DNA of 64,000 bases from Clostridium kluyveri (GCF_001902295.1 NZ_CP018335.1:1240001-1304000); one strand, 5' to 3'. Counted from the stretch's first letter, positions 9,565 to 19,444 are shown. Numbers and translations are program-made. Notes: a model not told the origin generated them from the letters alone.

Positions 9565-12009
9565 GTGAAAGCTATAATAATGGCAGGAGGAGAAGGAACT
9601 AGGTTAAGGCCCTTAACCTGTAACATACCTAAACCTATGATGCCCATTATGGATAAACCTATAATGGAATATGCATTAGAATTGCTTAAAAATGCGGGAA
9701 TAGAAGATATTGGAGCCACACTACAGTATTTACCGGATGAGATAATAAATTATTTTGGGGATGGCAGGGATTTTGGGGTTAATATAAGTTATTTCATAGA
9801 AGAAACACCTTTAGGCACTGCTGGAAGTGTTAAAAATGCAGAGGCATTTTTAAATGATACTTTTATTGTCATAAGTGGAGATGCTCTTACGGACATAGAC
9901 TTATCCAGGGCCATTGCTTTTCACAAGAGAAAAGGTGCTGTGGTTACTTTAGTACTGAAGGAAGAATCAGTGCCCTTAGAATTTGGGGTGGTGGTTACAG
10001 ATGACAAAGGAAAAGTAACCGGTTTTTTGGAGAAACCAGGATGGGGTGAAGTATTTAGTGACAAAATAAATACAGGAATATATATTTTAGAACCAGAAAT
10101 ATTTAAATATTATGAAAAAAATAAAAAATTTGATTTCAGTGGTAACCTTTTTCCGCTTCTTTTAAAAGAGAAGATACCTGTTTTTGGGTACGTGGCAGAA
10201 GGTTACTGGTGTGATATAGGAAATATCGATCAGTATATGAAATGCCATTTTGATATATTAAAGGGACTTGCAAATATAAACATAAATGCAGAAAAATATG
10301 GTGAAGATATATGGATGGGAGAAGAATGTGAAATAAGTCCCCAGGCTAATATTTTAAAACCCGTATATATAGGAAGAGGCAGTAAAATATATAAAAATGC
10401 CCAGATTGGTCCTTATACTGTGTTGGGGGAAAATAACATTATATCTCAGGAGGCTACCATAAAGAGGAGTATACTTTTTAATAACTGTTATATAGGGGAC
10501 AAGGCACAGATAAGAGGTGCCGTGCTTTGTAAAAAAGTTCAAATTGAATCCCAATGTTGTATATTTGAAGAAGCTGCCCTTGGAAATGATACCATTATAA
10601 AGGATAAGGCCATAATAAAGCCTGGAGTTAAGATATGGCCAAATAAAATAATAGAAAGCGGTACTTTGGTAAATTCCAATATAATATGGAAAGAAAAAGC
10701 CTCAAAATCTATTTTTGGGAAAAATGGTATTAGCGGAGAGATAAATGTAGATATAACTCCAGAATTTGTTTCAAAGCTTGGTTCTGCCTATGGTTCTATT
10801 CTAAAGGCAGATTCCAGAGTTGCCATAGCCTGCAGCGATAATGGGGCGGCACAGATGTTTAAATATTCTTTGGCTACAGGGCTTTTGTCCATGGGGATGG
10901 AGGTTATGGATTTAAAAAAAATGCCTATGGCCTTTATAAGACAGTCAATTCTTTTTTTTGGGGCTCAGGCAGGAATTTATGTATGTGTAAATAGAAATGC
11001 CCCGGAAAAGGTTACTATAATATTCATGGATAAAAATGGACTTAATATAGATAGGGCCATGGAAAGAAAGATAGAGAGCAGTTTTATAAGAGAGGACTTT
11101 AGAAGAGTCAGATCAGATAAATTTAAACATATGGAGTATATATACAATTGTCTAGAATATTATGAAAGACAGCTTATAAATGGACTTTCTCTTGAAAATA
11201 TAAAAATTCAAAAGTACAGAGCAGTTCTAAGTATAGAAGATCCTATGATATTTGAAGTAATTAGTGAAATTTTAAAGGAGCTTAAAGTTGAGGTAAAGCT
11301 TCATGACAAATTTGGAGATACGGAAGGACTAGCTCAAAAAGTTGTAGAAGATAGTGCAAGTCTGGGAATTGAAATAGATGAAGAATGTAAAAAACCAGTT
11401 ATTATAGATGAAAAAGGAAGTATAATAAAGGACAATCTATATGATGCCTTAAATGCACTGGTTATGCTTAAAACCCATGACATAAGAACTTTAGTAGTTC
11501 CAGTTACAGCTTCTTCTACCATGGAAAAACTGGCTAAAATATGCGGGTGTAAATTTATAAGAACCAAAACTGCCCATAAATTTATACTAGAAACTTATTT
11601 AAAAAATTCTCCTTATTTAAGTGAGAGGGATATGGTAAGTGCATATCTTATGACGCTGGATGCAGTGAGTGTATGTGCCATGGTTATTAATTTTATGGCA
11701 AACTGTAATAGAACCCTTTCACAGATAACTTCTACTATTCCTCAATACTATACTTTCAAAAAAGAAATAAAGTGTCCATGGAATATGAAAGGGAAACTTA
11801 TGAGAAACCTAATAGAAGAAAATATTTCAAAATCTATAGATTTAATTGAAGGGGTAAAACTTAATTTTGAAGATGGATGGGCCTTAGTACTGCCGGATGC
11901 AGATGAACCTTTATGTAAGATATATACAGAGTGCAGTGATTATAAAAAGCTCAATAAACTTACAGAGGACATTTTAACCAAAATCACCACCATAACTAAA
12001 GAATACTAA
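9565..12009 (+). CDS. Nucleotidyltransferase - beta-helix - degenerate phosphomannomutase fusion
   Basis: 814-residue fusion. Residues about 1-230 form a sugar-1-phosphate nucleotidyltransferase (MAGGEGTRLRPLT, then PKPM; GDALTDIDL; EKPGWGEV). About 245-370 form a hexapeptide left-handed beta-helix. About 375-814 resemble the alpha-D-phosphohexomutase superfamily. The mutase half is degenerate. The phosphoserine loop (usually TASHNP) reads CVNRNAP, and the metal loop (usually DxDGDR) reads DEECKKPV. It is therefore probably not an active mutase and may be structural or regulatory. Likely NDP-mannose or NDP-glucose supply for envelope polysaccharide. GTG at 9565 is preferred because AAAGGG is correctly spaced; an in-frame GTG at 9556 is too close to it. 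Confidence 0.8.
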   Translation: MKAIIMAGGEGTRLRPLTCNIPKPMMPIMDKPIMEYALELLKNAGIEDIGATLQYLPDEIINYFGDGRDFGVNISYFIEETPLGTAGSVKNAEAFLNDTFIVISGDALTDIDLSRAIAFHKRKGAVVTLVLKEESVPLEFGVVVTDDKGKVTGFLEKPGWGEVFSDKINTGIYILEPEIFKYYEKNKKFDFSGNLFPLLLKEKIPVFGYVAEGYWCDIGNIDQYMKCHFDILKGLANININAEKYGEDIWMGEECEISPQANILKPVYIGRGSKIYKNAQIGPYTVLGENNIISQEATIKRSILFNNCYIGDKAQIRGAVLCKKVQIESQCCIFEEAALGNDTIIKDKAIIKPGVKIWPNKIIESGTLVNSNIIWKEKASKSIFGKNGISGEINVDITPEFVSKLGSAYGSILKADSRVAIACSDNGAAQMFKYSLATGLLSMGMEVMDLKKMPMAFIRQSILFFGAQAGIYVCVNRNAPEKVTIIFMDKNGLNIDRAMERKIESSFIREDFRRVRSDKFKHMEYIYNCLEYYERQLINGLSLENIKIQKYRAVLSIEDPMIFEVISEILKELKVEVKLHDKFGDTEGLAQKVVEDSASLGIEIDEECKKPVIIDEKGSIIKDNLYDALNALVMLKTHDIRTLVVPVTASSTMEKLAKICGCKFIRTKTAHKFILETYLKNSPYLSERDMVSAYLMTLDAVSVCAMVINFMANCNRTLSQITSTIPQYYTFKKEIKCPWNMKGKLMRNLIEENISKSIDLIEGVKLNFEDGWALVLPDADEPLCKIYTECSDYKKLNKLTEDILTKITTITKEY

Positions 12010-12123
12010 AATATCTTCTACTTGTTATTTATTTTTATATACTTTAAAATTATATATAACAGATTTAAAATAGTAAATAATATTAAAAGCAGGATTAATC
12101 TTTAGTAGTATAGGTGTGATTGT

Positions 12124-15100
12124 ATGAGTATAAGGTTTATATATGGAAGAGCAGGAAGCGGTAAAAGTCATTATTGTCTTGAAGATATTAAAAGAAGAAT
12201 ACAAGAAGGTAGTAACAGAAATCTGATACTTTTAGTTCCAGAACAATTTTCTTTTCAGGCGGAAAAAAATTTGATAAAGTCAATAGGAGAAAAGGGAACT
12301 TTAAAGGCTCAGGTGCTTAGTTTCAGAAGGATGGCGGAAAAAGTATTTGATGAAGTAGGAGGGGGAATTAAAAAATATATAAATGATGCAGGCAAAAATA
12401 TACTTTTGTATAAAATAATAGAAGAAAACAAGAATAAATTAAAAGTTTACAAAACTTCTGCAAAAAAACAGGGTTTTGTAAACCTGGTTTCAGATATAAT
12501 AGGAGAATTTAAGAAGTACAATATATCTCCAGAGCTTTTAAAGGAAAATTTAGATAGTATAGAAAATAAAAGTTTAAAAAACAAATTGGAAGATATAGGA
12601 ATGTTGTTTCTGGAATTTCAAAATAGACTTAGCAGAAATTATATAGATTTAGAGGATACACTGCACATATTATGTGAAAAATTGGACGAATCTATTATTT
12701 TTAAGAATGCGGAGGTATGGATAGATGAATTTTCTATCTTTACCCCTCAGGAATACAGTGTAATAGAAAAAATTATGTGTAGTGCATATAGAGTAAATAT
12801 AACCTTGTGTATGGATGCATTGGGGGAATATTCAGAAAGAGAAAGCATAGACTTGTTTTTACCTATTAAAATTACAGAGCAAAATATTTTACAAATAGCA
12901 GAAAAAAATAATATAATCTACCAGAAACCAGTAAATTTAAGGTGCAGTCCATGTTATAGATTTAAAAATAGTACTGCACTTCAACACCTTCAACATTCTT
13001 TGTTTTCATATCCTTATAAGAATTATGAGAAACCTACAGAGGACATAAATATATTTAAAGCTCTAAATAAATACACTGAAATAGATTATATTGCAAGAGA
13101 CATAGTAAAAGCCTGTAGAGATAAAAATCTTAGATTTAAAGATATGGCAGTGGTTACAGGAGATTTAGATGAATATGAAAATTTAATAAAAGCAGTATTT
13201 AATCAATACGACATACCTTATTTTATAGATAAAAAAAGAGAAATTATCCATAATCAAATTGTAATTTTAATAATTTCTGCTGTTGAAATATTGGCTAAAA
13301 GCTGGTCTTATGAGTCTGTATTCAGATATCTAAAGACAGGACTTTTGGATTTAGAATTTGATGATATAGATATTTTGGAGAATTATGTGCTGGCTAATGG
13401 AATAAGAGGAAAGCAATGGCTAGATACAAAACCCTGGAGTTTTAAAATAAATTATAGCAGCTTTAAAGAGAATGACTCTGAAGAGGAACAAGAATATTTA
13501 AATAAAATAAATTCCATAAGGGATAAGGTCAGAGAACCCATATTGAAGCTTTCTAATGACATAAAGGGGAAGAAGAAAGGAAGGCACATCTGCGAGGGAC
13601 TTTATAATTTTTTATGTGAGCTTAAAATACAAGAAAAAGTAGAAGAACTTATAATAGAGTTTAGAAATACTGATAGATTAGATAAGGCAAATGAATACAG
13701 TCAGATTTGGGATATAGTAGTAGATGTACTAGATCAAATAGTAGATGTACTAGGGGAACAATCTTTTGGAATGGAAATATTCAATGAGGCACTTGAAATA
13801 GGATTTTCACAATATGAAATAGGGGTAATACCTCCTGCCTTAGATCAGGTTTTAGTAAGTAATATAACCAGAATAAAAAGTTATAATATAAGTGCACTCT
13901 ACATAGCTGGAGTTAATGATGGAATCTTTCCTGTAACTATATCGCCGGAAGGGGTTTTTACAGATCAGGACAGGGATGAACTTAAACAAAATGGATTGGA
14001 AATAGCACCTAATACAAGAAGTAGGGCTTTTGAAGAACAATTTTTAATATATGCTACATTAACTATAGTAGATAAATATCTGACATTGACTTATTCTATG
14101 AGTGACGAAGAAGGAAAAGCTAGAAGACCTTCTGTTGTTATATCTATGATAAAGAAGATATTTCCTAAATTACAGGAAAAAAGCAATTTGTTGGATGCAT
14201 CAGGATATGAAGAGGGAATAGAAGCTGTAAACAGTCCTAAAGCCACTTTTAATATGTTAATTTCAAATATAAGAAGAAATTTAGGTCATAGGGAAAATAT
14301 AAATTCACTTTGGATAGATGTTTACAGATGGTACAGAGAACATGAAATCTGGAATAAAAGACTAGAGACGGTTTTAGGTGCATTCTGTTACAATAATGAA
14401 ATTAAAATTTCAGATTTAGCTAAGATTAGAAGGCTCTATGGAAAACATCTAAATATGAGCGTTTCAAGATTAGAGAAGTTTGCACAGTGTCCCTTTGGCT
14501 ATTTTGTACAATACGGACTTAAGGTTAAAGACAGGAAAATGTACAGTTTAAGTGCTCCAGATTTGGGAAGCTTTATGCATGGTATACTTGAAAAATTTTC
14601 TATAGGTCTAAAAGAAAAAAGTTTGACCTGGGAAAATGTAGATGAAAAATGTTGTGAAGAAAATATAAATGATTTGGTAGACAATGTTTTGCATGATAGC
14701 CCTAATTCCGTACTAAACAGTTCGAAAAAATATAAACATGTTACGGATAAATTAAAGAAAACTCTCACGAGGTCTGTATGGCTTATAGCACAACATATGA
14801 AAAAAGGGAGATTTATACCTAGGGCCTATGAACTTGTCTTTGGAGAAATAGGGGATTTTCCTCCTATCTCAATAGAGTTAGATTCAGGAGAAAAGGTTAG
14901 CCTTACAGGAAAAGTAGATAGGGTGGATACAGCAAAAGAAGATATAACAACTTATATTAGAATAATAGATTATAAATCAGGCACCCGGGAATTTAAGCTT
15001 TCTGATGTATACTATGGTTTTCAATTGCAGCTTTTAATATATTTAGATGCCATACTTACAGAGTTTGATAAAACGACTAAAGGGAAATCTATTCCTGCGG

Positions 15101-15576
15101 GGTTATTGTATTTTAAGTTGGAAGATCCTATAGTAAGGACTAAAGAAAATATACCTGATCATGAAATAGAAGATAGAATAACCAAAAGTTTAAAAATGAA
15201 TGGATTGCTTTTAAATGATGTAAATGTAATAAGGCAGATGGATACCAGCATGGAGAAAAGTTCAGATATTATATCTGTTTCCATAAAGAAAGATGGAAAT
15301 CTTTCTAAGTCTAAATCGTCATTGGCCACAAGAAAGCAGTTTGAACTTCTAAGGAAGTATGTAAGAAGTACTATAGCGGATTTATGCAAGAAAATATTGA
15401 CTGGAAATATAGAGGTTACCCCTTATAAAAATAAAACTAAAAATGGCTGTAGTTATTGTGAATATTCGGCTATATGTCAATTTGATACTTCTATAAAAGG
15501 AAATAAATATAGAATAATTGAAGATAAAAGTGATGAAGAAATATGGAAGGGTATAGAAAATAAAGTTCAAGAATAG
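12124..15576 (+). CDS. addB: AddB, ATP-dependent helicase-nuclease subunit B
   Basis: 1150-residue subunit of the AddAB double-strand-break processing complex (functional equivalent of RecBCD in Firmicutes). The N-terminus has a Walker A motif GRAGSGKSHY. The mid-region is a degenerate UvrD-like core (LVSNITRIKSYNISALYIAG). The C-terminal PD-(D/E)XK nuclease shows SRLEKFAQCPFGYFVQYGL and IRIIDYKSG. An Fe-S cluster is indicated by Cys in AQCPFGYF and the terminal GCSYCEYSAIC. Length matches clostridial AddB. Unusually, the next gene is surE, not addA; no AddA-type gene is in this window. Start follows AGGTGTGAT. Confidence 0.93.
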   Translation: MSIRFIYGRAGSGKSHYCLEDIKRRIQEGSNRNLILLVPEQFSFQAEKNLIKSIGEKGTLKAQVLSFRRMAEKVFDEVGGGIKKYINDAGKNILLYKIIEENKNKLKVYKTSAKKQGFVNLVSDIIGEFKKYNISPELLKENLDSIENKSLKNKLEDIGMLFLEFQNRLSRNYIDLEDTLHILCEKLDESIIFKNAEVWIDEFSIFTPQEYSVIEKIMCSAYRVNITLCMDALGEYSERESIDLFLPIKITEQNILQIAEKNNIIYQKPVNLRCSPCYRFKNSTALQHLQHSLFSYPYKNYEKPTEDINIFKALNKYTEIDYIARDIVKACRDKNLRFKDMAVVTGDLDEYENLIKAVFNQYDIPYFIDKKREIIHNQIVILIISAVEILAKSWSYESVFRYLKTGLLDLEFDDIDILENYVLANGIRGKQWLDTKPWSFKINYSSFKENDSEEEQEYLNKINSIRDKVREPILKLSNDIKGKKKGRHICEGLYNFLCELKIQEKVEELIIEFRNTDRLDKANEYSQIWDIVVDVLDQIVDVLGEQSFGMEIFNEALEIGFSQYEIGVIPPALDQVLVSNITRIKSYNISALYIAGVNDGIFPVTISPEGVFTDQDRDELKQNGLEIAPNTRSRAFEEQFLIYATLTIVDKYLTLTYSMSDEEGKARRPSVVISMIKKIFPKLQEKSNLLDASGYEEGIEAVNSPKATFNMLISNIRRNLGHRENINSLWIDVYRWYREHEIWNKRLETVLGAFCYNNEIKISDLAKIRRLYGKHLNMSVSRLEKFAQCPFGYFVQYGLKVKDRKMYSLSAPDLGSFMHGILEKFSIGLKEKSLTWENVDEKCCEENINDLVDNVLHDSPNSVLNSSKKYKHVTDKLKKTLTRSVWLIAQHMKKGRFIPRAYELVFGEIGDFPPISIELDSGEKVSLTGKVDRVDTAKEDITTYIRIIDYKSGTREFKLSDVYYGFQLQLLIYLDAILTEFDKTTKGKSIPAGLLYFKLEDPIVRTKENIPDHEIEDRITKSLKMNGLLLNDVNVIRQMDTSMEKSSDIISVSIKKDGNLSKSKSSLATRKQFELLRKYVRSTIADLCKKILTGNIEVTPYKNKTKNGCSYCEYSAICQFDTSIKGNKYRIIEDKSDEEIWKGIENKVQE

Positions 15577-15632
15577 TGTGTTCGTAATTTTTGATTTAAA
15601 TATACATTATAATTAGCATTGGAGGATAAAAA

Positions 15633-16370
15633 ATGAGATTGTTACTGACTAACGATGATGGAATAATGGCAGAAGGAATACAGGTACTGGCTAAACACTT
15701 TGAAAAGGATAATGAAGTTATAATTGCGGCACCGGATGTACAAAGAAGTGGCAGCGGCCACTGCATAACTACTGTACCAGGTGAATTGACTGTACAGGAA
15801 GTAAAACTTGAAGGAATAAATTCAAAAGCTTATAGTATTACTGGTACTCCTGCAGATTGTGCCAGATTAGGAGTGCGAAAATTAGGAAATAATCAAATAG
15901 ATATGGTTATATCTGGAATAAACAATGGTTTTAATCTAGGTATAGATTCCTTATATTCTGGAACTGTATCTGCAGCTATAGAAGCTGCTATATGCGAGAC
16001 TCCTTCCATAGCTGTATCTCTTGATACTAAGGGAGGTAATTATGATTATAATATAGCGGCAGAATATGCTATGGAAGTTTTCTATATATATAAGGATAAG
16101 TATAAAAACAAAGATGAAAATGTAGTTTTAAGTTTAAATGTACCATGTTTACCTAGAGAAAAAATAAAAGGCCTAAAGGTATGCAGAGTTGGGTTCAAAT
16201 ACCATTTGCAGGAAATATATGATAAAGGTGAAAAGACAGAAGAATTGAGCTATAATTATACGGATATATATTATGTAAAAAGAGGATATGCAGCACTTAG
16301 TCCCTTGCATTATGATTTAACTAATTATAAAATATTAGGGGATATTAATAATCTTTTTACTGAAAAATAA
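15633..16370 (+). CDS. surE: 5'/3'-nucleotidase SurE
   Basis: 245-residue SurE-family nucleoside monophosphate phosphatase. Conserved metal and active-site motifs: LLTNDDG at the N-terminus, RSGSGHCIT (about 37-45), GTPADCARL (about 72), and SGINNGFNLGIDSLYSGTVSA (about 95). Soluble; dephosphorylates 5'/3'-nucleotides and possibly short polyphosphate. Start ATG after TTGGAGGAT. It lies 56 bases downstream of addB, so it may be read through from it. Assignment firm. Confidence 0.95.
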   Translation: MRLLLTNDDGIMAEGIQVLAKHFEKDNEVIIAAPDVQRSGSGHCITTVPGELTVQEVKLEGINSKAYSITGTPADCARLGVRKLGNNQIDMVISGINNGFNLGIDSLYSGTVSAAIEAAICETPSIAVSLDTKGGNYDYNIAAEYAMEVFYIYKDKYKNKDENVVLSLNVPCLPREKIKGLKVCRVGFKYHLQEIYDKGEKTEELSYNYTDIYYVKRGYAALSPLHYDLTNYKILGDINNLFTEK

Positions 16371-16466
16371 TATGTATATATTTAAACTGTACATTGTACT
16401 TTTTCTAATGTAAAAATATAGATATATAAACTCTAATTATACAAAACAAGAGGAGGAAAATTTTTA

Positions 16467-17114
16467 ATGAAACTATTTATAGATACTGCTAATGTGGATG
16501 AAATAAGAAAAGCAAATGATATGGGTATAATATGTGGAGTTACAACTAATCCTTCCTTAATTGCTAAGGAAGGTAGAAATTTTAAAGAAGTTGTGAAAGA
16601 AATAACTGATATAGTAGATGGTCCTATCAGTGCGGAAGTAATAAGTTTAGAATGGAATGGAATGGTAAAAGAGGCTAGGGAACTTGTAAAAATACATAAA
16701 AATATTGTAATAAAGATTCCAATGACACAAGAGGGCTTAAAAGCAGTAAAAGTTCTTTCGCAGGAAGGGATAAAAACCAATGTAACTCTAATTTTTTCTG
16801 CAGCACAGGCGCTTTTAGCTGCAAAAGCTGGAGCTTCATATGTAAGCCCTTTCCTTGGAAGATTAGATGATGTAGGCATGGATGGAATTAAATTAATAGA
16901 GGAAATAGTAACTATATTTAAAGTTCAGAATATAGTTACTGAAATTATAGCTGCTAGTATAAGAGGACCTATACATGTAGTTAAATGTGCTGCTTTGGGT
17001 TCTCATATTGCTACAGTTCCATATAAGGTTTTAGTGCAGATGTGTAAGCACCCTTTAACTGATATTGGTATAGAAAGATTCCTTAAAGATTGGGAAAGTG
17101 TTTCTGATAAATAA
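16467..17114 (+). CDS. Transaldolase-like / fructose-6-phosphate aldolase (TalC/FSA type)
   Basis: 215-residue short transaldolase. Features: MKLFIDTANVDEIRKA at the N-terminus, GVTTNPSLIAKEG (about 26-38), Schiff-base lysine in VIKIPMT (about 86), TLIFSAAQALLAAKAGA (about 110) and SPFLGRLDD. This is the compact FSA/TalC subfamily, which either transfers dihydroxyacetone units in the non-oxidative pentose phosphate pathway or cleaves fructose-6-phosphate; sequence alone does not decide. Start ATG after AGAGGAGG. It is followed by a non-coding transcription unit with its own promoter. Confidence 0.9.
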   Translation: MKLFIDTANVDEIRKANDMGIICGVTTNPSLIAKEGRNFKEVVKEITDIVDGPISAEVISLEWNGMVKEARELVKIHKNIVIKIPMTQEGLKAVKVLSQEGIKTNVTLIFSAAQALLAAKAGASYVSPFLGRLDDVGMDGIKLIEEIVTIFKVQNIVTEIIAASIRGPIHVVKCAALGSHIATVPYKVLVQMCKHPLTDIGIERFLKDWESVSDK

Positions 17115-17174
17115 TATGTTATATAATTACTAAATTTGTTACTAATTATATAATAAAATTTTAAGAATACATAG

Positions 17175-17203
17175 TTGACATAATAAATTGGTTGTTATAT
17201 AAT
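17175..17203 (+). promoter_or_regulatory. Consensus sigma-A promoter of the intergenic transcript
   Basis: TTGACA (17175-17180), exactly 17 bp, then TATAAT (17198-17203): a perfect -35/-10 pair. The predicted start is near 17210. No open reading frame with a ribosome site follows before the terminator at 17459, which argues for a non-coding product. Confidence 0.8.
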
Positions 17204-17209
17204 GACTAT

Positions 17210-17485
17210 GAAATAAAAGTTAATTAAGTGCAAATCGCAGATAACTGATTATATTCTGAAATATACGCAAGCTTTTGTTTTGAACTACATTATTTAAACG
17301 GAAGTTCAATATTTAGATGGGTACATGTATCCTCTACTAGTTCTTAAATATGAGGAAGATGAATACATCTGTGAGGACATCCACCTGTAGTTATATAGGT
17401 GTCAAAATAAAGTTTAGCGGTATTTTGGATAAGTGTAATCGTTAAAGTTATGATTTTTAAAGAGAGATTTTAATCTCTCTTTTTA
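17210..17485 (+). ncRNA. Candidate abundant small RNA, about 275 nt, class unknown
   Basis: The stretch between the consensus promoter and the terminator contains no credible coding sequence. It has several possible stems, for example ATGTATCCTC with GAGG..ATACAT (about 17324-17376) and CACCT..AGGTG (about 17382-17402). Promoter strength, length and lack of an ORF suggest a housekeeping RNA. I could not match the conserved cores of SRP RNA, RNase P RNA or tmRNA. A 6S-type or other clostridial RNA remains possible. It is transcribed on the plus strand between talC and the convergent DUF4367 gene. Confidence 0.55.
17459..17485 (+). terminator. Terminator of the intergenic transcript
   Basis: AAAGAGAGA pairs with TCTCTCTTT, followed by TTTTT-rich sequence. 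The reverse strand also has a short A/T tail, so it could help end the minus-strand DUF4367 gene. Confidence 0.8.
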
Positions 17486-17533
17486 CGTATTGTATAATAA
17501 AGTGGTGTCACTAATGGGGATCCTATATTTATA

Positions 17534-18508
17534 TTATTTAATTGATTTAGCTATAGATAATATAGAGTCTTTAGATATATTACCACATATAGTATATTCA
17601 ATATTGTCTTTAGTCCACCATATCTGTACTATAGGAGAATCTGAAACAGTTGGATCATTATATATATATATATATCCTTGGATTTTATCATTAATAGATA
17701 CTTTTTCACCAGAAATATTAAAACTATTATAAGAAAGTTCTTTACTTTGGATTAACTTAAAATATTTATTTTCGGGGTTGCTATAATCGATAGTTATAAT
17801 TTTCCCTGTTTCTGTATCTTCTGGAATATGTATATTTGTCAGTGCAAAATTTTCTGGTACATAGGAAGGCATAGAAATATTTCCTCCAAAATAGTCTTGA
17901 GCATTAGCAAGGCTTAACGTATCAGGAGATATGGTTTTAGTTTCCTCCGAACTTTCTGTTGGATTTACCGCGGTGGTTTTATCTTCAGATTCTAGATTTT
18001 TATTTTCCACGGGATAATCAGTAGTATCATTTGATTCAGGTAGTGAAGTTGTAGTATTATCGTTGTTATTTATATTAGGTTTTGAATCTGAAGTAGAATT
18101 AGATTTTGAATTTACATCTTCTTTGGTATTTTGAGAAATTTCACTGTTAATTGAGGGATTATCTTTAGCCGGTATTGATTTTTTTGATTTATCCTCTGTG
18201 GTTTTTAATTCGGGTTCTGTGGATTTTCCTATAATTTTATCTAAGGCCTTAATAGACACTCTTGCAATAGGATTATTATATATATATTTTTTAGTTATAT
18301 TACTATGGAAATTAGTATAATGATGATAATCTATTAGAGCAAATATAATTATTGCAGTAGATATACCTACAGCATATATAGGTTTTAATCTTAATTTCTT
18401 TTTATATTTGCACTTTTTTAGAGTATCATCTTTTAACTTTTCAGTTACATGGATGTCTTTTAAAACTAAATTAGTTATTTCCCTTAAATTTCTCATGTTA
18501 TCCTTCAT
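17534..18508 (-). CDS. DUF4367 membrane protein, likely anti-sigma partner
   Basis: 324-residue protein: cytoplasmic N-terminus (about 1-50), one TM helix (about 51-67, YAVGISTAIIIFALI), then a long low-complexity Ser/Thr/Asn/Glu linker (about 95-205) and a C-terminal DUF4367-like domain (about 210-324; MPSYVPENFALTNIHIPED). Its start overlaps the 3' end of the ECF sigma gene (ATG inside the sigma stop region), the usual arrangement for a membrane anti-sigma factor. The extracytoplasmic domain would sense an envelope signal. No classical zinc anti-sigma motif is evident, so the anti-sigma role rests on context. Confidence 0.75.
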   Translation of the reverse strand: MKDNMRNLREITNLVLKDIHVTEKLKDDTLKKCKYKKKLRLKPIYAVGISTAIIIFALIDYHHYTNFHSNITKKYIYNNPIARVSIKALDKIIGKSTEPELKTTEDKSKKSIPAKDNPSINSEISQNTKEDVNSKSNSTSDSKPNINNNDNTTTSLPESNDTTDYPVENKNLESEDKTTAVNPTESSEETKTISPDTLSLANAQDYFGGNISMPSYVPENFALTNIHIPEDTETGKIITIDYSNPENKYFKLIQSKELSYNSFNISGEKVSINDKIQGYIYIYNDPTVSDSPIVQIWWTKDNIEYTICGNISKDSILSIAKSIK

Positions 18509-19019
18509 ATTCAATACTACCACCTATATTATATTTTAATATTCCTCTTGCTCTGTAAAGTCTGCTTCTTACAGTACCTTCAGGTATCTTTAAAATTTTA
18601 CTTATTTCGGAGGTGGACAACTCCTGATAATAATACAAGAGTATAACTTCCTTGTATTTTTTTGGTAAATCCATAACCTTTTTTAAAATATCTTCGTATT
18701 CTATATTTTTAATTACGGTATCTTCTGTATCATTTAAATCATCTGTAGAATTAAATACTCCGTATTCAGTATCATCGAATCGCAGAACTTTTTTTATCCA
18801 ACAACTTCTAAGTATATCTCTACAAGTGTTTATGGTTATAGTAAGTATCCAAGTCTTTTCACTGCTTTTTCCATTGAATTTATCAAAGTTATTGTAAACT
18901 TTTATAAATACATCCTGAAAGACATCCTCTGCCAAGTGTATATCCTTAAGGTAAATGTAGGCAGTCCTTAGTATGTCATTTCCATAACAATTCATTAGCC
19001 TTTCCAGCTCCTTGTCCAA
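18498..19019 (-). CDS. ECF-type RNA polymerase sigma factor
   Basis: 173-residue sigma-70 family ECF factor. Region 2 is at about 8-75 (ILRTAYIYLKDIHLAEDVFQ, DVFIKVYNN). Region 4 is at about 115-165 (VMDLPKKYKEVILLYYYQEL, then STSEISKILKIPEGTVRSRL). The start is TTG, preceded by AAGGAGG. It overlaps the downstream membrane protein by about 11 bases, indicating coupled translation and a sigma/anti-sigma pair. A CGTCTA element upstream could be part of an autoregulated ECF promoter, but its spacing from a GAACC candidate is too long to claim. Regulon unknown. Confidence 0.9.
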   Translation of the reverse strand: MDKELERLMNCYGNDILRTAYIYLKDIHLAEDVFQDVFIKVYNNFDKFNGKSSEKTWILTITINTCRDILRSCWIKKVLRFDDTEYGVFNSTDDLNDTEDTVIKNIEYEDILKKVMDLPKKYKEVILLYYYQELSTSEISKILKIPEGTVRSRLYRARGILKYNIGGSIEYEG

Positions 19020-19444
19020 ATTATCCTCCTTCCTCTATATTAGACGGAATATACTTATTTTATGCTCCTGGTTCATAACTATATTTTCATAGTATCAATT
19101 AGAAGATATGAATTATTCCGTAATTTTGCATATATAGATTATAATTTTTGTCTTATGTAAAAATTATTGTTTTTTAGTCATGTAATCATTTTTAATATGT
19201 GTTCTTGAAAATTCCATATTAAAATATTCATTATAATTAATTTTAAATTAGGATTTTTAAACTGTAAAGTATTTAAATTTTCTTATAATTAATATTTTTT
19301 AGAATATAATTAAAATTGAAAGATATAATTAATATTGTGTATTTATTATTTTATATTCATACAAAATTTTTTATTAACAAATTATATGTTTTTGTATATA
19401 ATAAGACTAACTAAATTTATATATTAAAAGGTAAAATATTTTTC
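19020..19444. other. AT-rich intergenic region without gene
   Basis: Divergent region between the sigma factor (minus) and the T-box operon (plus). Extremely A+T rich. I see no ORF with a ribosome site and no clear repeat. It presumably holds the promoter of the sigma factor operon. Confidence 0.5.

Noticed and set aside
17210..17485. Assignment of the transcript as 6S RNA, SRP RNA, RNase P RNA or tmRNA
   Set aside because: None of their conserved cores could be recognised by eye; left unassigned.
19030..19075. Autoregulated ECF promoter (GAACC...CGTCTA)
   Set aside because: The spacing between the two elements is about 23 bp, too long for the usual ECF promoter.
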